Source: Saccharomycopsis phalli (taxonomy: Eukaryota; Ascomycota; Saccharomycetes; Ascoideales; Saccharomycopsidaceae). Taken from it: DNA of 64,000 nt. The position numbers and the translations under genes are program-made. Below the pieces are notes generated by a model. That model saw only the letters and a program-made list of their open reading frames with translations. It was not told where the DNA came from and searched no databases. Location: contig CP073214.1 of NCBI GenBank assembly GCA_020342235.1, positions 62,001 through 126,000 on the forward strand. The letters run 5' to 3'. Positions within the stretch are counted from its first letter, which is position 1, and every line of letters begins with the position of its first letter. Below, one piece after another: positions 44,943 to 54,049 of this stretch.

Positions 44943-44949
44943 CGGGTAA
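44943..44949 (+). promoter_or_regulatory. Reb1-like site (CGGGTAA)
   Basis: TCCGGGTAAC lies 48 bp before the GLN4 ATG. Confidence 0.55.
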
Positions 44950-44996
44950 CATCCACTTTACCATATAATCGGTTTCAAACTTTTCGTTATAATATA

Positions 44997-47402
44997 ATGT
45001 CAGACATAGACCAATTGACAGAATCCTTTGAAAAGGTAGGATTTAGTGACTCCAAAAGCAAAGAGATTGTCAAGAATAAGAAAGTTTCAAATGCTTTGGG
45101 TCAAGTGATCTCGTCCCTTCCAAAGGATGTGTCATATCCTTTAGATAACAACAAGCTTGTGTTGCTTCATGCCCTTGCCAGTGCTACAAAGAACAGCGAA
45201 GGCGTCTCCCCGGTTACTAACCTTGGGCTTGTCACCGATGCCGTCTATGATGGTAGATTGAAATCGTCTGTTCAGCTCAATGCCGCCTTGGATTACGTCA
45301 AGACAGATCCAAAGGCAACGCCAAAGGGTTTGGACGAGGCTTCGGGTGTTGGCATTGAATTGAGTGACGAGGAAGTAAAGAGCATTATTGTCAACTATAT
45401 GGAAGAGAACAAGGCTGCAATCGAAGAAAACAGATACAAGTACTTGCCTACTCTATTGCACGGCGTAAGAAACTTGGCTTCTTTGAAATGGGCATCTCCA
45501 GGGTTGTTCAAAAAGATGGTAGACGCCCAGTTGTTGGCTATGATTGGCCCAAAAGATGAAAGAGATACCGTGAAGAACGACAAGAAAAAGAAAGTGACCA
45601 AGACCAACAGCAAAGCCACCGAGGCTCCAAAGAGATCGGTGTTCAGCGAAGGTTTCCTTGGAGCTCTCCACAAAGTGGGCGAGAACCCGCAAATGTACCC
45701 TGAGCTTATGGCCGAACACTTGAAAGCCGTTCATGGGAAAGTTCAAACTAGATTTCCACCAGAGCCAAATGGATTCCTTCACATTGGTCACTCCAAGGCA
45801 ATTTTTGTCAACTTTGGATTTGCACAGTACAACAATGGTGTCTGCTACCTTCGTTTTGATGATACAAACCCAGCAAAAGAGGAGGACGTGTACTTCAAGT
45901 CTATCTTAGCGATGATCGACTGGCTCGGATTTGAGCCATGGAAAGTCACCTACTCTTCTGATTATTTTGATGAGTTGTATGCCTTGGCAGAAAAGTTGAT
46001 CCAAGTGGGTAAGGCATATGTTGACCATTGTACCCCGGAGGAAATCCAAGTCCAACGTGGAATTATTGATGGGGCTGCTGGGGGTCCAAGAACCGAATCG
46101 CCTTGGGCAAAGCAGTCCGTAGAGGAGAACTTGTCAAAGTTTAGAGCAATGAGAGACGGCAAGTACAAACCAGGAGAAGCTACGTTGCGTATGAAGCAAG
46201 ATCTTTTGGGCTCTGAGAGCCCACAAATGTGGGACTTGATTGCCTACAGAGTCATTGACAAGCCACATCCTCGAACAGGCGACAAATGGAAAATATACCC
46301 TACCTATGACTTCACCCACTGCTTGGTGGATAGCTTTGAAAATATCACGCACTCGTTATGCACCACTGAGTTCTACTTGTCTAGAGAGAGTTATGAGTGG
46401 TTATGTGACGCATTGCACGTCTTTAGACCAGCCCAAAGAGAGTATGGCCGCTTAAACATCACAGGTACTGTCTTGTCTAAACGAAAGATTGCAAAGTTAG
46501 TTGAGAACGGATATGTAAGAGGCTGGGACGATCCACGTTTGTTTACCTTAGAAGCTATCAAGAGACGAGGTATCCCACCAGGAGCCATTCTTGCATTTAT
46601 TTCAACGTTGGGTGTCACGAGAAACGACTCGAATATTCAATTGGCGAGATTCGAAAACGCTATTCGGAAGTACTTGGAAGATATCACGCCACGATTGTTC
46701 TTCATACTAGACCCAATCGAAGTAGTTATAGAGAATTTGCCTGACGATTTTGAGGAATTGATTGAGATTCCATACAAGAATGGTAAAAATTCTGACGCAT
46801 TTGGAAGCAGAAAAGTGCCATTCACCAAAAATATCTTCATTGACCGATCTGACTACAAAGAGACTGACTCAAAGGAATATTTCAGATTGACTCCTACTCA
46901 AACAGTAGGATTGATGAAAGTACCTTACCCTATCCAGGTGAGTAAGGTAAACAAGGATTCACAGGGAAATGTAACCAAGATCTATGCCCACTATTCTAAA
47001 GATTTGCCAAAGCCAAAAACGTTCATTCATTGGTTAGCAAACTCTCCTAAGCATAATTCACCATTGGCTGTTGCGGAAACAAGAATTCAGAATTCCTTAT
47101 TCAAGTCTGAAAACCCATCGTCTAACCCTGATGGATTCCTTGCTGACATCAATGATGAATCCGAAGCCGTAGTTAAACACTCCATTATCGAACCTAACTT
47201 CTTGGATGTTCAAAAGAAATCACCTTACAATATCTTCCATGAACTGGATGAGTTTAAGGTCAAAGAGAAGGCAGGTGCTATTGAAAGTGTGAGATTCCAA
47301 GGCATGAGAGTTGGATACTTTGCATTGGATAAAGATACTACGAATGATAAGATTGTCTTGAATAGAATAGTCACTTTGAAGGAAGACTCCTCCAAAGACT
47401 AG
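44997..47402 (+). CDS. GLN4: Glutaminyl-tRNA synthetase
   Basis: An 801-residue class I synthetase. The N-terminal appended helical domain (residues 1-190, MSDIDQLTESFEKVGF onward) is the eukaryotic tRNA-affinity module and is followed by a Lys-rich linker. The catalytic domain begins FPPEPNGFLHIGHSKAI (HIGH at 262-265); the second signature is VLSKRK near 491. C-terminal anticodon-binding beta-barrels follow (PYPIQVSKVNKDSQG). It charges cytosolic tRNA-Gln, and in yeast Gln4 is also imported for mitochondrial use. I choose the ATG at 44997 because the upstream open frame has no ATG. Convergent with PIM1. Confidence 0.97.
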   Translation: MSDIDQLTESFEKVGFSDSKSKEIVKNKKVSNALGQVISSLPKDVSYPLDNNKLVLLHALASATKNSEGVSPVTNLGLVTDAVYDGRLKSSVQLNAALDYVKTDPKATPKGLDEASGVGIELSDEEVKSIIVNYMEENKAAIEENRYKYLPTLLHGVRNLASLKWASPGLFKKMVDAQLLAMIGPKDERDTVKNDKKKKVTKTNSKATEAPKRSVFSEGFLGALHKVGENPQMYPELMAEHLKAVHGKVQTRFPPEPNGFLHIGHSKAIFVNFGFAQYNNGVCYLRFDDTNPAKEEDVYFKSILAMIDWLGFEPWKVTYSSDYFDELYALAEKLIQVGKAYVDHCTPEEIQVQRGIIDGAAGGPRTESPWAKQSVEENLSKFRAMRDGKYKPGEATLRMKQDLLGSESPQMWDLIAYRVIDKPHPRTGDKWKIYPTYDFTHCLVDSFENITHSLCTTEFYLSRESYEWLCDALHVFRPAQREYGRLNITGTVLSKRKIAKLVENGYVRGWDDPRLFTLEAIKRRGIPPGAILAFISTLGVTRNDSNIQLARFENAIRKYLEDITPRLFFILDPIEVVIENLPDDFEELIEIPYKNGKNSDAFGSRKVPFTKNIFIDRSDYKETDSKEYFRLTPTQTVGLMKVPYPIQVSKVNKDSQGNVTKIYAHYSKDLPKPKTFIHWLANSPKHNSPLAVAETRIQNSLFKSENPSSNPDGFLADINDESEAVVKHSIIEPNFLDVQKKSPYNIFHELDEFKVKEKAGAIESVRFQGMRVGYFALDKDTTNDKIVLNRIVTLKEDSSKD

Positions 47403-47498
47403 TTCAAAGACTATTGCTAGAAAATAAATAAAATAATATTCAATCTTGTATTTCTATTGACGAAAATCTATTTACAGTTCGATTACATTTTTTCCACC

Positions 47499-50400
47499 TC
47501 AATTCTTTTCCTTATCTTTGGATTTTTCACTTTTTTCAATCTCTTCAAACTCATGTTTCCAAACATTGTTTCCTACCTTTTCTGTGATTCCAGGAAACAA
47601 TTTTTCAAAAACCTCACTATACCACTCTGCAGGAAGATATTCCAAGCCCTCCTTAATATTATCTGGCAATTCTATCCAATCTGGTAAATTATCCTTAGGG
47701 AAAATTATAGTCTTCGCTCCAGACCGCTTAGCAGCGATAGTCTTCTCTTTCAAGCCTCCAATCTTTAAGACCTTTCCTGTTAAAGTAAGTTCGCCTGTCA
47801 TGGCAACTGTAGGTGCCAATGGCTTATTCAAAGCCAAACTTAACAAACTACTGGCCATGGTTACACCAGCACTAGGTCCATCCTTCGGAACAGCCCCTTC
47901 CGGACAATGTAAGTGAATAGAGGCCTTCTCAAAAAATCTGTTTTTTGGGAAGTTCTTGGCCAAGAACATTTTAGAGAAGGAGTATGCAATGGTCGAGGAC
48001 TCCTTCATAACATCTCCTAATTGACCAGTTCTTTCCAACCCAGAATGCGAATGCTCGTCAATAGGACGATTCAACACAGATTCGACATATAATGAAGCAC
48101 CACCCATACTGGTCCAAGCCAATCCCATCACGACACCAGGCGGAGTAGTTTCATATAGACGATCACTGGTGAATCTTGCAGGACCAATATATTCCTTCAA
48201 ATCGTCAGCACCTATCATTATTTTATACGATTCAGGAATTTCTATTTGGTCCGCTTTTGCAACAGCACTACCTGTAGTAGTATTTGCAGCCGCAGATCCC
48301 TCAGAGTTCTCTGGTAATTCTTCAGCGTTTGCCTCTGATTTTGCTACCGCTGGCTCCTCTTTAGGCTCCTCTTCTGGTTCCTCTTCTGGTTCTTCTTTGC
48401 CCCCCAAATCCTTCACGATTTTCAAGGCTGCTTTTCGGTAAACCTTTTCAATTTGTTTCTTCAAATTTCTAACACCACTTTCCCGGCAATACTCTTTGAT
48501 CAATGCAGAAACACCTTCTTCAGAAATGCCAACATTAGCCTCAGTCAATCCGGAACTCTTCTTGGCTTGGGGAATCAAGTATCTCTCTGCAATTTGAATT
48601 TTTTCGTCAGCAACATATCCAGAAATTTCAATGACTTCCATTCTATCCAACAAAGGTCTAGGAATGGTGTCAAGAGAGTTGGCAGTGCAAACAAATAATA
48701 CACTGGAAAGATCAATAGGAACGTCCAAGTAATTATCGAAGAACGAGTTATTTTGTTCAGGATCTAAAAGCTCCAATAATGCAGAAGACGGATCACCGTG
48801 TGCTCCTGCATATCCAATTTTATCAATTTCATCAATTAAAATTAACGGGTTCTCTGTTTGCGCTTTCTTCAATCCTTGAACAATTCTTCCAGGTAATGCA
48901 CCAATGTAAGTTTTTCTATGGCCTTTAATTTCCGCGACATCTATCATACCACCAACAGAGAATCTGAAATACTTCCGATTCAAAGATCTGGCAATAGATT
49001 TAGCAATAGATGTCTTTCCTACACCAGGAGGACCAACAAAACACAATATTTTCCCATCGACCTTACCACGCAATTTTCCAACGGCAATGAATTCCAAGAT
49101 TCTATCCTTGACATCTTTCAATCCATAATGGTCCTCCTCTAAAATCCGCAATGCTTTTGGGATATTGTATCTTTCCTTTGACTTAATCCCCCATGGCAAT
49201 TGAGTTAACCAGTCCAAGTAGTTTCTCACAACTCCAAATTCTGACATGGCTGTTTCTAATGTAGAGAGTTTCGTCAACTCATCATTAAAAATCTTTTCAA
49301 CATTTTCAGGAAGCTTTAACTTAGCAACTCTTGCTTTGAATGTTTCAATCAATTTATCCCGGCCATCATCAATGCCAAGTTCTCTTTTGATTCCTTTCAA
49401 TTGTTCCATTAAGTAGTACTCTCTTTGTCGTTTTTGAATCTTGTTCTCAACATCCTTGGAAATTTTGTTTTGTAACTCAGCGTTCATTAATTCCTTTTTA
49501 AGAACAATCAAAGACTTCTCCAATCGCTGCTCGATGTTTAATGAGTTTAAGATTTCTTGTAATTCCTTTTCTTCTCCCGCGGAAACCGCAGCAGCAAAAT
49601 CAGCTAACTTGGCTGGCTCCTCAAAAATATTAGTAGTAGCAGATTGAATAGAGGCACTGAATGTAGCAATTTGCTCCCTAAACATGGTATTGAGTAGAGA
49701 AATTTCTTTAAAGACCTTTAATATTTCCGAGGTAAGAGCAGTAATAACCGGTGACTTTTTGTCGAATTGTTCATCTTCCAATGGACTGACATCCACCAAG
49801 GAAATAGAGTGGTTCTTCAAAAAAAGAGTAGGTTGTGCGGCATCCTCCTCATCTATTTTCTCTAGTATCATACTCTCTTTCTCTTTTAAGTATTGGACGT
49901 TTTTCTCCTCAATACTGGCACGAGCAGCTTCTGATTTTTCCTTTGCAGCTTCATCCTCAAGTTGGAGTTCTTCTTCTGAAGGTACCGGAATTAATTCCTT
50001 GCCTTCAAGTCGTAATTCATCGGTTACTAGATCTTCGAGTCGCTTAACTCTGTCGGTCTTATATGTCTCAATTTCTCCCTCTGACTTAGGAGGAGTTAAC
50101 TTGTCAATTCTTATTCTTTTGTGTGGATATATCAAAGCAGTCATAGTCTCAACGTTAGTGCCTTCATCCAGAGAAGGGAAGATACTGGTAATTTGACCAA
50201 ACACACCGACTGGGTATACCTCATCAGCGTTATTTATCACATCCGACTCGGCCTTTTCATCCTTAAATAGAAAAGCAGCGACATATGGCTGTCTCTTATC
50301 TAACATTTCCTTGACGGCCTTCATGACAGAAGGATCAGAAATCACCACAGCCTTGTAAAACCCCGGAAATAGCGGTCGTCGGGAAATTGGAAGCGCCATG

Positions 50401-50948
50401 ATTTGAGGGTATATTTCAGGGATTACGGCGGTTGGTAACTTTGGCTTTTTCTTGCCGTTATTGTTCCGATTGCCACCGGCCGCTGAATCACCAGCACCGG
50501 AACTTGGAGGAATCAGTCCTCCAGAAATCTTGGAAGCCTTTCCAGGATTCTTTGTATTGGTGGAATTAGATTCATCCTCTTCAATGATGTCCTCTTCCTT
50601 CTTCTTCTTCTTCTTCTTCTTCTCTTGGTCGTCTTCCTTCTGTTCAGGTTTGTTATCATTAGTAATCTGATTCTCTTGATTGTTCTGTAATAAAAGCGAC
50701 TCGAGCTTGCGTGACTCGAGCTCAAGGGACTTATTCAGGAATAAATTCATTGTATTCCGAGGAAAGGAATATTTACCGCTTTCGAAGTATCCATCATTGG
50801 CCTTCAATGACTGGCCATATGCGGAATTACTACCTACTACTTTTTGAAATTCATTCAATTTAACAACAGTAGACGCAAATCTCAAATTGGATTTCAAAGC
50901 AGTCCTCAAGACACCTTGGGTGGACCCCTTAGAATATCTTGAAATCAT
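47499..50948 (-). CDS. PIM1: Mitochondrial ATP-dependent Lon protease
   Basis: An 1149-residue protein. The N-terminus MISRYSKGSTQGVLRTALKS is a basic mitochondrial presequence; a low-complexity Lys/Glu stretch follows (QEKKKKKKKEEDIIEEDE). Then come the Lon substrate domain (ALPISRRPLFPGFYKAV), AAA+ Walker A GPPGVGKTS near 638, Walker B (LILIDEIDKIG), an acidic insertion (EEPEEEPEEEPKEEP), and the protease domain with catalytic Ser in KDGPSAGVTM near 1026 and Lys in LKEKTIAAKRSG. Lon degrades oxidised matrix proteins and maintains mtDNA. The acidic insertion is known in fungal Pim1. Confidence 0.97.
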   Translation of the reverse strand: MISRYSKGSTQGVLRTALKSNLRFASTVVKLNEFQKVVGSNSAYGQSLKANDGYFESGKYSFPRNTMNLFLNKSLELESRKLESLLLQNNQENQITNDNKPEQKEDDQEKKKKKKKKEEDIIEEDESNSTNTKNPGKASKISGGLIPPSSGAGDSAAGGNRNNNGKKKPKLPTAVIPEIYPQIMALPISRRPLFPGFYKAVVISDPSVMKAVKEMLDKRQPYVAAFLFKDEKAESDVINNADEVYPVGVFGQITSIFPSLDEGTNVETMTALIYPHKRIRIDKLTPPKSEGEIETYKTDRVKRLEDLVTDELRLEGKELIPVPSEEELQLEDEAAKEKSEAARASIEEKNVQYLKEKESMILEKIDEEDAAQPTLFLKNHSISLVDVSPLEDEQFDKKSPVITALTSEILKVFKEISLLNTMFREQIATFSASIQSATTNIFEEPAKLADFAAAVSAGEEKELQEILNSLNIEQRLEKSLIVLKKELMNAELQNKISKDVENKIQKRQREYYLMEQLKGIKRELGIDDGRDKLIETFKARVAKLKLPENVEKIFNDELTKLSTLETAMSEFGVVRNYLDWLTQLPWGIKSKERYNIPKALRILEEDHYGLKDVKDRILEFIAVGKLRGKVDGKILCFVGPPGVGKTSIAKSIARSLNRKYFRFSVGGMIDVAEIKGHRKTYIGALPGRIVQGLKKAQTENPLILIDEIDKIGYAGAHGDPSSALLELLDPEQNNSFFDNYLDVPIDLSSVLFVCTANSLDTIPRPLLDRMEVIEISGYVADEKIQIAERYLIPQAKKSSGLTEANVGISEEGVSALIKEYCRESGVRNLKKQIEKVYRKAALKIVKDLGGKEEPEEEPEEEPKEEPAVAKSEANAEELPENSEGSAAANTTTGSAVAKADQIEIPESYKIMIGADDLKEYIGPARFTSDRLYETTPPGVVMGLAWTSMGGASLYVESVLNRPIDEHSHSGLERTGQLGDVMKESSTIAYSFSKMFLAKNFPKNRFFEKASIHLHCPEGAVPKDGPSAGVTMASSLLSLALNKPLAPTVAMTGELTLTGKVLKIGGLKEKTIAAKRSGAKTIIFPKDNLPDWIELPDNIKEGLEYLPAEWYSEVFEKLFPGITEKVGNNVWKHEFEEIEKSEKSKDKEKN

Positions 50949-52288
50949 TCTCTTGTGTGTTTATCTAGCCGAGTCGAGATTATTTGATAGTGGCGATTCC
51001 GATTTCCTAAACTCTGGAGTTGTGTAAGTAGGGTAAACTTTGGTGGAATGCGGTAGATTAGCCATTCTGGTAATTTATGGTCGATAATATCCAATTTGAA
51101 GGTATTCAACGTGAAATTTGTTAATTTTTTGTGAAATTAAAATTTATTTCCATTTCTATGATATAGCTTATTTTTCCAAGTGGAAGAATTGATCTAAAAT
51201 GCATTGATATTGTTGGCACGAGTATAAACAACGGAATAGAATCCAAGGAATTTTAAACTATACTACAATAATCATCTAGCATCAGATATTTCTTTGTTTG
51301 TTGAACTGCTTGATTATTTCTTCTTCCCAATATGTAAATTTTATCTTGAACAGATAGAGACGGATGTCAGCAAACCACGAATTTTCCTGATTTTTGGAAA
51401 TATCATTGACATGCATTCTATTAGTATTATTTTTAATTTTATTCTTTCTAGTAACTCTTTTTGTCGTGGTGGAACTGGTTGGATACTTGTATGGTGACAA
51501 ATCTCGAAGCATTGATTGTCTTATTGCATAATATTGCATGAAACATAACATCTTCCATCATGTTCTAGCACCTACTACAGTTCCAGATCAACTAGAGAAT
51601 TATAAATATATGGTCAAGTTCCTCAGATATTAGCTTATGAAAAAGTAACCTTGTATGAATTCAGAGTGACTGCATCTGGAGTAGCCGGGACCGACATATG
51701 AACTAGTTTTAACACTAAAGTAAATCAGTTGACGATTGCTATTGAGGTTACAAAATCGGTGCAAGTATTAAGGTTCTTTCGGTTTTAAATATGGTTTATT
51801 TGTGTGAATTCTGTTAACAGTTTTAACAAAATTGTTTTGATATTACAAGCAAAAATGGTTGTTGTATAACTAAATTCACCGGTAATTCGATGGTCATTGT
51901 TGTATTTATGAATAATTCATTAAAATCTGTTAAATATAGTACAAAATAAAGTCAACGAGAAAAAGATGATTTATTTCAGGAAGACTAATTAAATCGAATG
52001 TCTTTCATTTTCTATTCTTGGGTATATTGTCCTTTTACTTTCTTTACAAAATTATATCGTCTACTCACCAGGTACTTCAAGTAACCCTTTAATACCGTTA
52101 CCTGTACTACCATGTAACATTTTATTTATTAATTATTGCAAGAATATTAAAAATCATTTCTTCTGAGAGAAATTATGAACCGTTTACGAATTATAATGTG
52201 TCCTTAGACTCAAGCAAACCCTTGACGCAGCACGTGTCACTTACGTAGAAAACAATCGATCACATTGTTTGTCCTGACTCACCCCACT
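50949..52288. other. AT-rich PIM1-SEC2 divergent intergenic region
   Basis: At 1.34 kb this is the longest gap in the window, and strongly AT-rich. Overlapping short frames on both strands (around 51280-51550) look like noise. A 415-bp stretch (51211-51625) has TG...CA ends and 5-bp GATAT flanks, a weak solo-LTR candidate. CACGTG lies near SEC2. Confidence 0.5.
52231..52236. promoter_or_regulatory. CACGTG E-box upstream of SEC2
   Basis: GCACGTGTC lies 53 bp before the SEC2 ATG. Confidence 0.5.
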
Positions 52289-53971
52289 ATGGCCAAAGAT
52301 CCAGAGATAGAAAAGCTACAGAAAGAAAAGCAAAGCCTCCAGGCTGAACTTTCTCATACCAAAAAAGAGTTGAACCGCTTCAAGCTTGAAGCTGATAAAT
52401 ATAGTGTCAAGTTCAATGCTCTTACAATAGACTTCTCTGAGATGAGCCAAAAGTTTACCACTTCTCAAAGGCTCCAAAACACAGCTGAGACAGAGGTTTC
52501 TGGGCTACGAAAAGAAATCGATGACTTGTCTTCTGCTTTGTTTTCTCAGGCAAATGATATGGTGAGCACCGCTCGGAAATCAGAGAATGACGTTAAAATT
52601 AAGAACAAACAATTGCAAAATGAAATAGAGGAGAAGGACTTAATGATTGCAACGTATCAAGAACAGCTTACTCAGTTAAAGGAAATTTTGGAAGAGATGC
52701 AAGACGTGAGTTCCAGGCAGGTCCCTAGAACTAATACTAGCACTTCGATACATCAGATTTCCACTGATACCGTGGATGATGATGCACCTGATGCTTTGTC
52801 ATCTCGAGCTCCTACACTAGTAAATGACGATATCCTTAGTAATATATTATATGCGCCTCCAATCCAAGCAATAAGGTATGATTTGGAATTGTTTCAACAT
52901 TTCACATCCTATGGGAAGCTGTGCACTTCAGGTGCAAACGAAGAGCTCTCTGGCTCATCTGAGCATACTGATTTAAAGGAATCACGCTTTTACAAGAAAA
53001 TTCTTCACGATGATATTCAACCAACTTTGCGTCTTGATACTGCTCCAGGCGTCTCTTTTCTTCAAAAGAGATCTCTCATGAGTGCCATCATAAACGGCAG
53101 AGTCATTATTGAACCTATTTCTTCTATCAATGAGTCCTTCAAAAGAAACTCTACCATACCAAATGCCTCATCATCACACCCTATTGCCACTCCTGATGGG
53201 TGTGCTATTTGCGGGGAGGCTAGAAACGACTCATTAGAGCATGCTAGACTTTATATGCTAAAGATTTATTCTTCCAAGAGCCAGAAAGCTAAAACTAAAG
53301 CTACCAATGGCAGCGGTACTAATATTAATGAAAGCTCAGACTCCATTAATAGTGTCACTGCAAATTCTTCCAACGAGTACATATACACTTTTCCATTATG
53401 TGATTTCTGTGTATTGAGAATAAGAAGTACTTGTGATCTCTATGCCTTTTTCAGATCAATTAATTCTGGAGTATGGAAGTTCAATAATGTGATTAACGAA
53501 AAGAAGGCTTGGGTGGAATGCACTAGAATAAGGTTGAAAATGTTTTGGAGTCGGTTAGGAATTTGGGATAATGATCCAAAGATAATTGACAACAAAGTAT
53601 TCAATTCAAGTCAAATATTCGGAGATTCAAACAGTACGAACGGCTATACCAACTCCAGCTTTGACTTCAAGCAAGCTAAGGATTCTAATCAAAGGCATAG
53701 TTATGCTGGCAATTTCGGTTCTTACATTGAAAAATTAGCTGTATCAAAATCTCCAGATCAAAAAGATGCTACAGATGAATGCCAGGATAAGAACGTTGAT
53801 GAGAATGTCAAAGTTGACGATACTGTTGAAAAGTCGACAGCCAATACAATAGATACAGAAGAAGGTGCAGCAGAAGATGCCAATGAAAACGAGGAAAAGA
53901 GCGAAAAAGAAGATTCAGAAGAAACAAAGGCTTTAGATGAAACAGAAATTTCAAAGGAAGCTCAGGCATAG
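52289..53971 (+). CDS. SEC2: Rab guanine-nucleotide exchange factor Sec2
   Basis: A 560-residue protein. The N-terminal coiled coil (residues 1-150; IEKLQKEKQSLQAELSHTKK, FKLEADKYSVKFNALT) is the Sec4 GEF domain. The middle region has paired cysteines (CAICGEARND, PLCDFCVLRIRSTCDLYAFF) typical of fungal Sec2, followed by WVECTRIRLKMFWSRLGIWD. The C-terminus is Glu/Asp-rich. Sec2 is recruited to secretory vesicles by Ypt31/32 and phosphatidylinositol 4-phosphate and activates Sec4. The genes for Ypt31 and the PI4-kinase Pik1 are also in this window, Pik1 as the convergent neighbour (78 bp). Confidence 0.93.
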   Translation: MAKDPEIEKLQKEKQSLQAELSHTKKELNRFKLEADKYSVKFNALTIDFSEMSQKFTTSQRLQNTAETEVSGLRKEIDDLSSALFSQANDMVSTARKSENDVKIKNKQLQNEIEEKDLMIATYQEQLTQLKEILEEMQDVSSRQVPRTNTSTSIHQISTDTVDDDAPDALSSRAPTLVNDDILSNILYAPPIQAIRYDLELFQHFTSYGKLCTSGANEELSGSSEHTDLKESRFYKKILHDDIQPTLRLDTAPGVSFLQKRSLMSAIINGRVIIEPISSINESFKRNSTIPNASSSHPIATPDGCAICGEARNDSLEHARLYMLKIYSSKSQKAKTKATNGSGTNINESSDSINSVTANSSNEYIYTFPLCDFCVLRIRSTCDLYAFFRSINSGVWKFNNVINEKKAWVECTRIRLKMFWSRLGIWDNDPKIIDNKVFNSSQIFGDSNSTNGYTNSSFDFKQAKDSNQRHSYAGNFGSYIEKLAVSKSPDQKDATDECQDKNVDENVKVDDTVEKSTANTIDTEEGAAEDANENEEKSEKEDSEETKALDETEISKEAQA

Positions 53972-54049
53972 TGTTATGTAAATTAGTGCTATTTTAGAAA
54001 TAGAGGCATTCCTGTTAATTACGCAAACTGTAAATTCACATAAAATTAT

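Noticed and set aside
51282-51551. Overlapping short frames on both strands in the PIM1-SEC2 gap
   Set aside because: AT-driven composition (Ile, Asn, Lys, Phe), no homology, and mutually overlapping.
50949-52288. Centromere in the AT-rich gap
   Set aside because: Only 1.3 kb, no inverted repeats, and flanked by normal promoters; centromeres of CTG yeasts are usually longer gene-free troughs.
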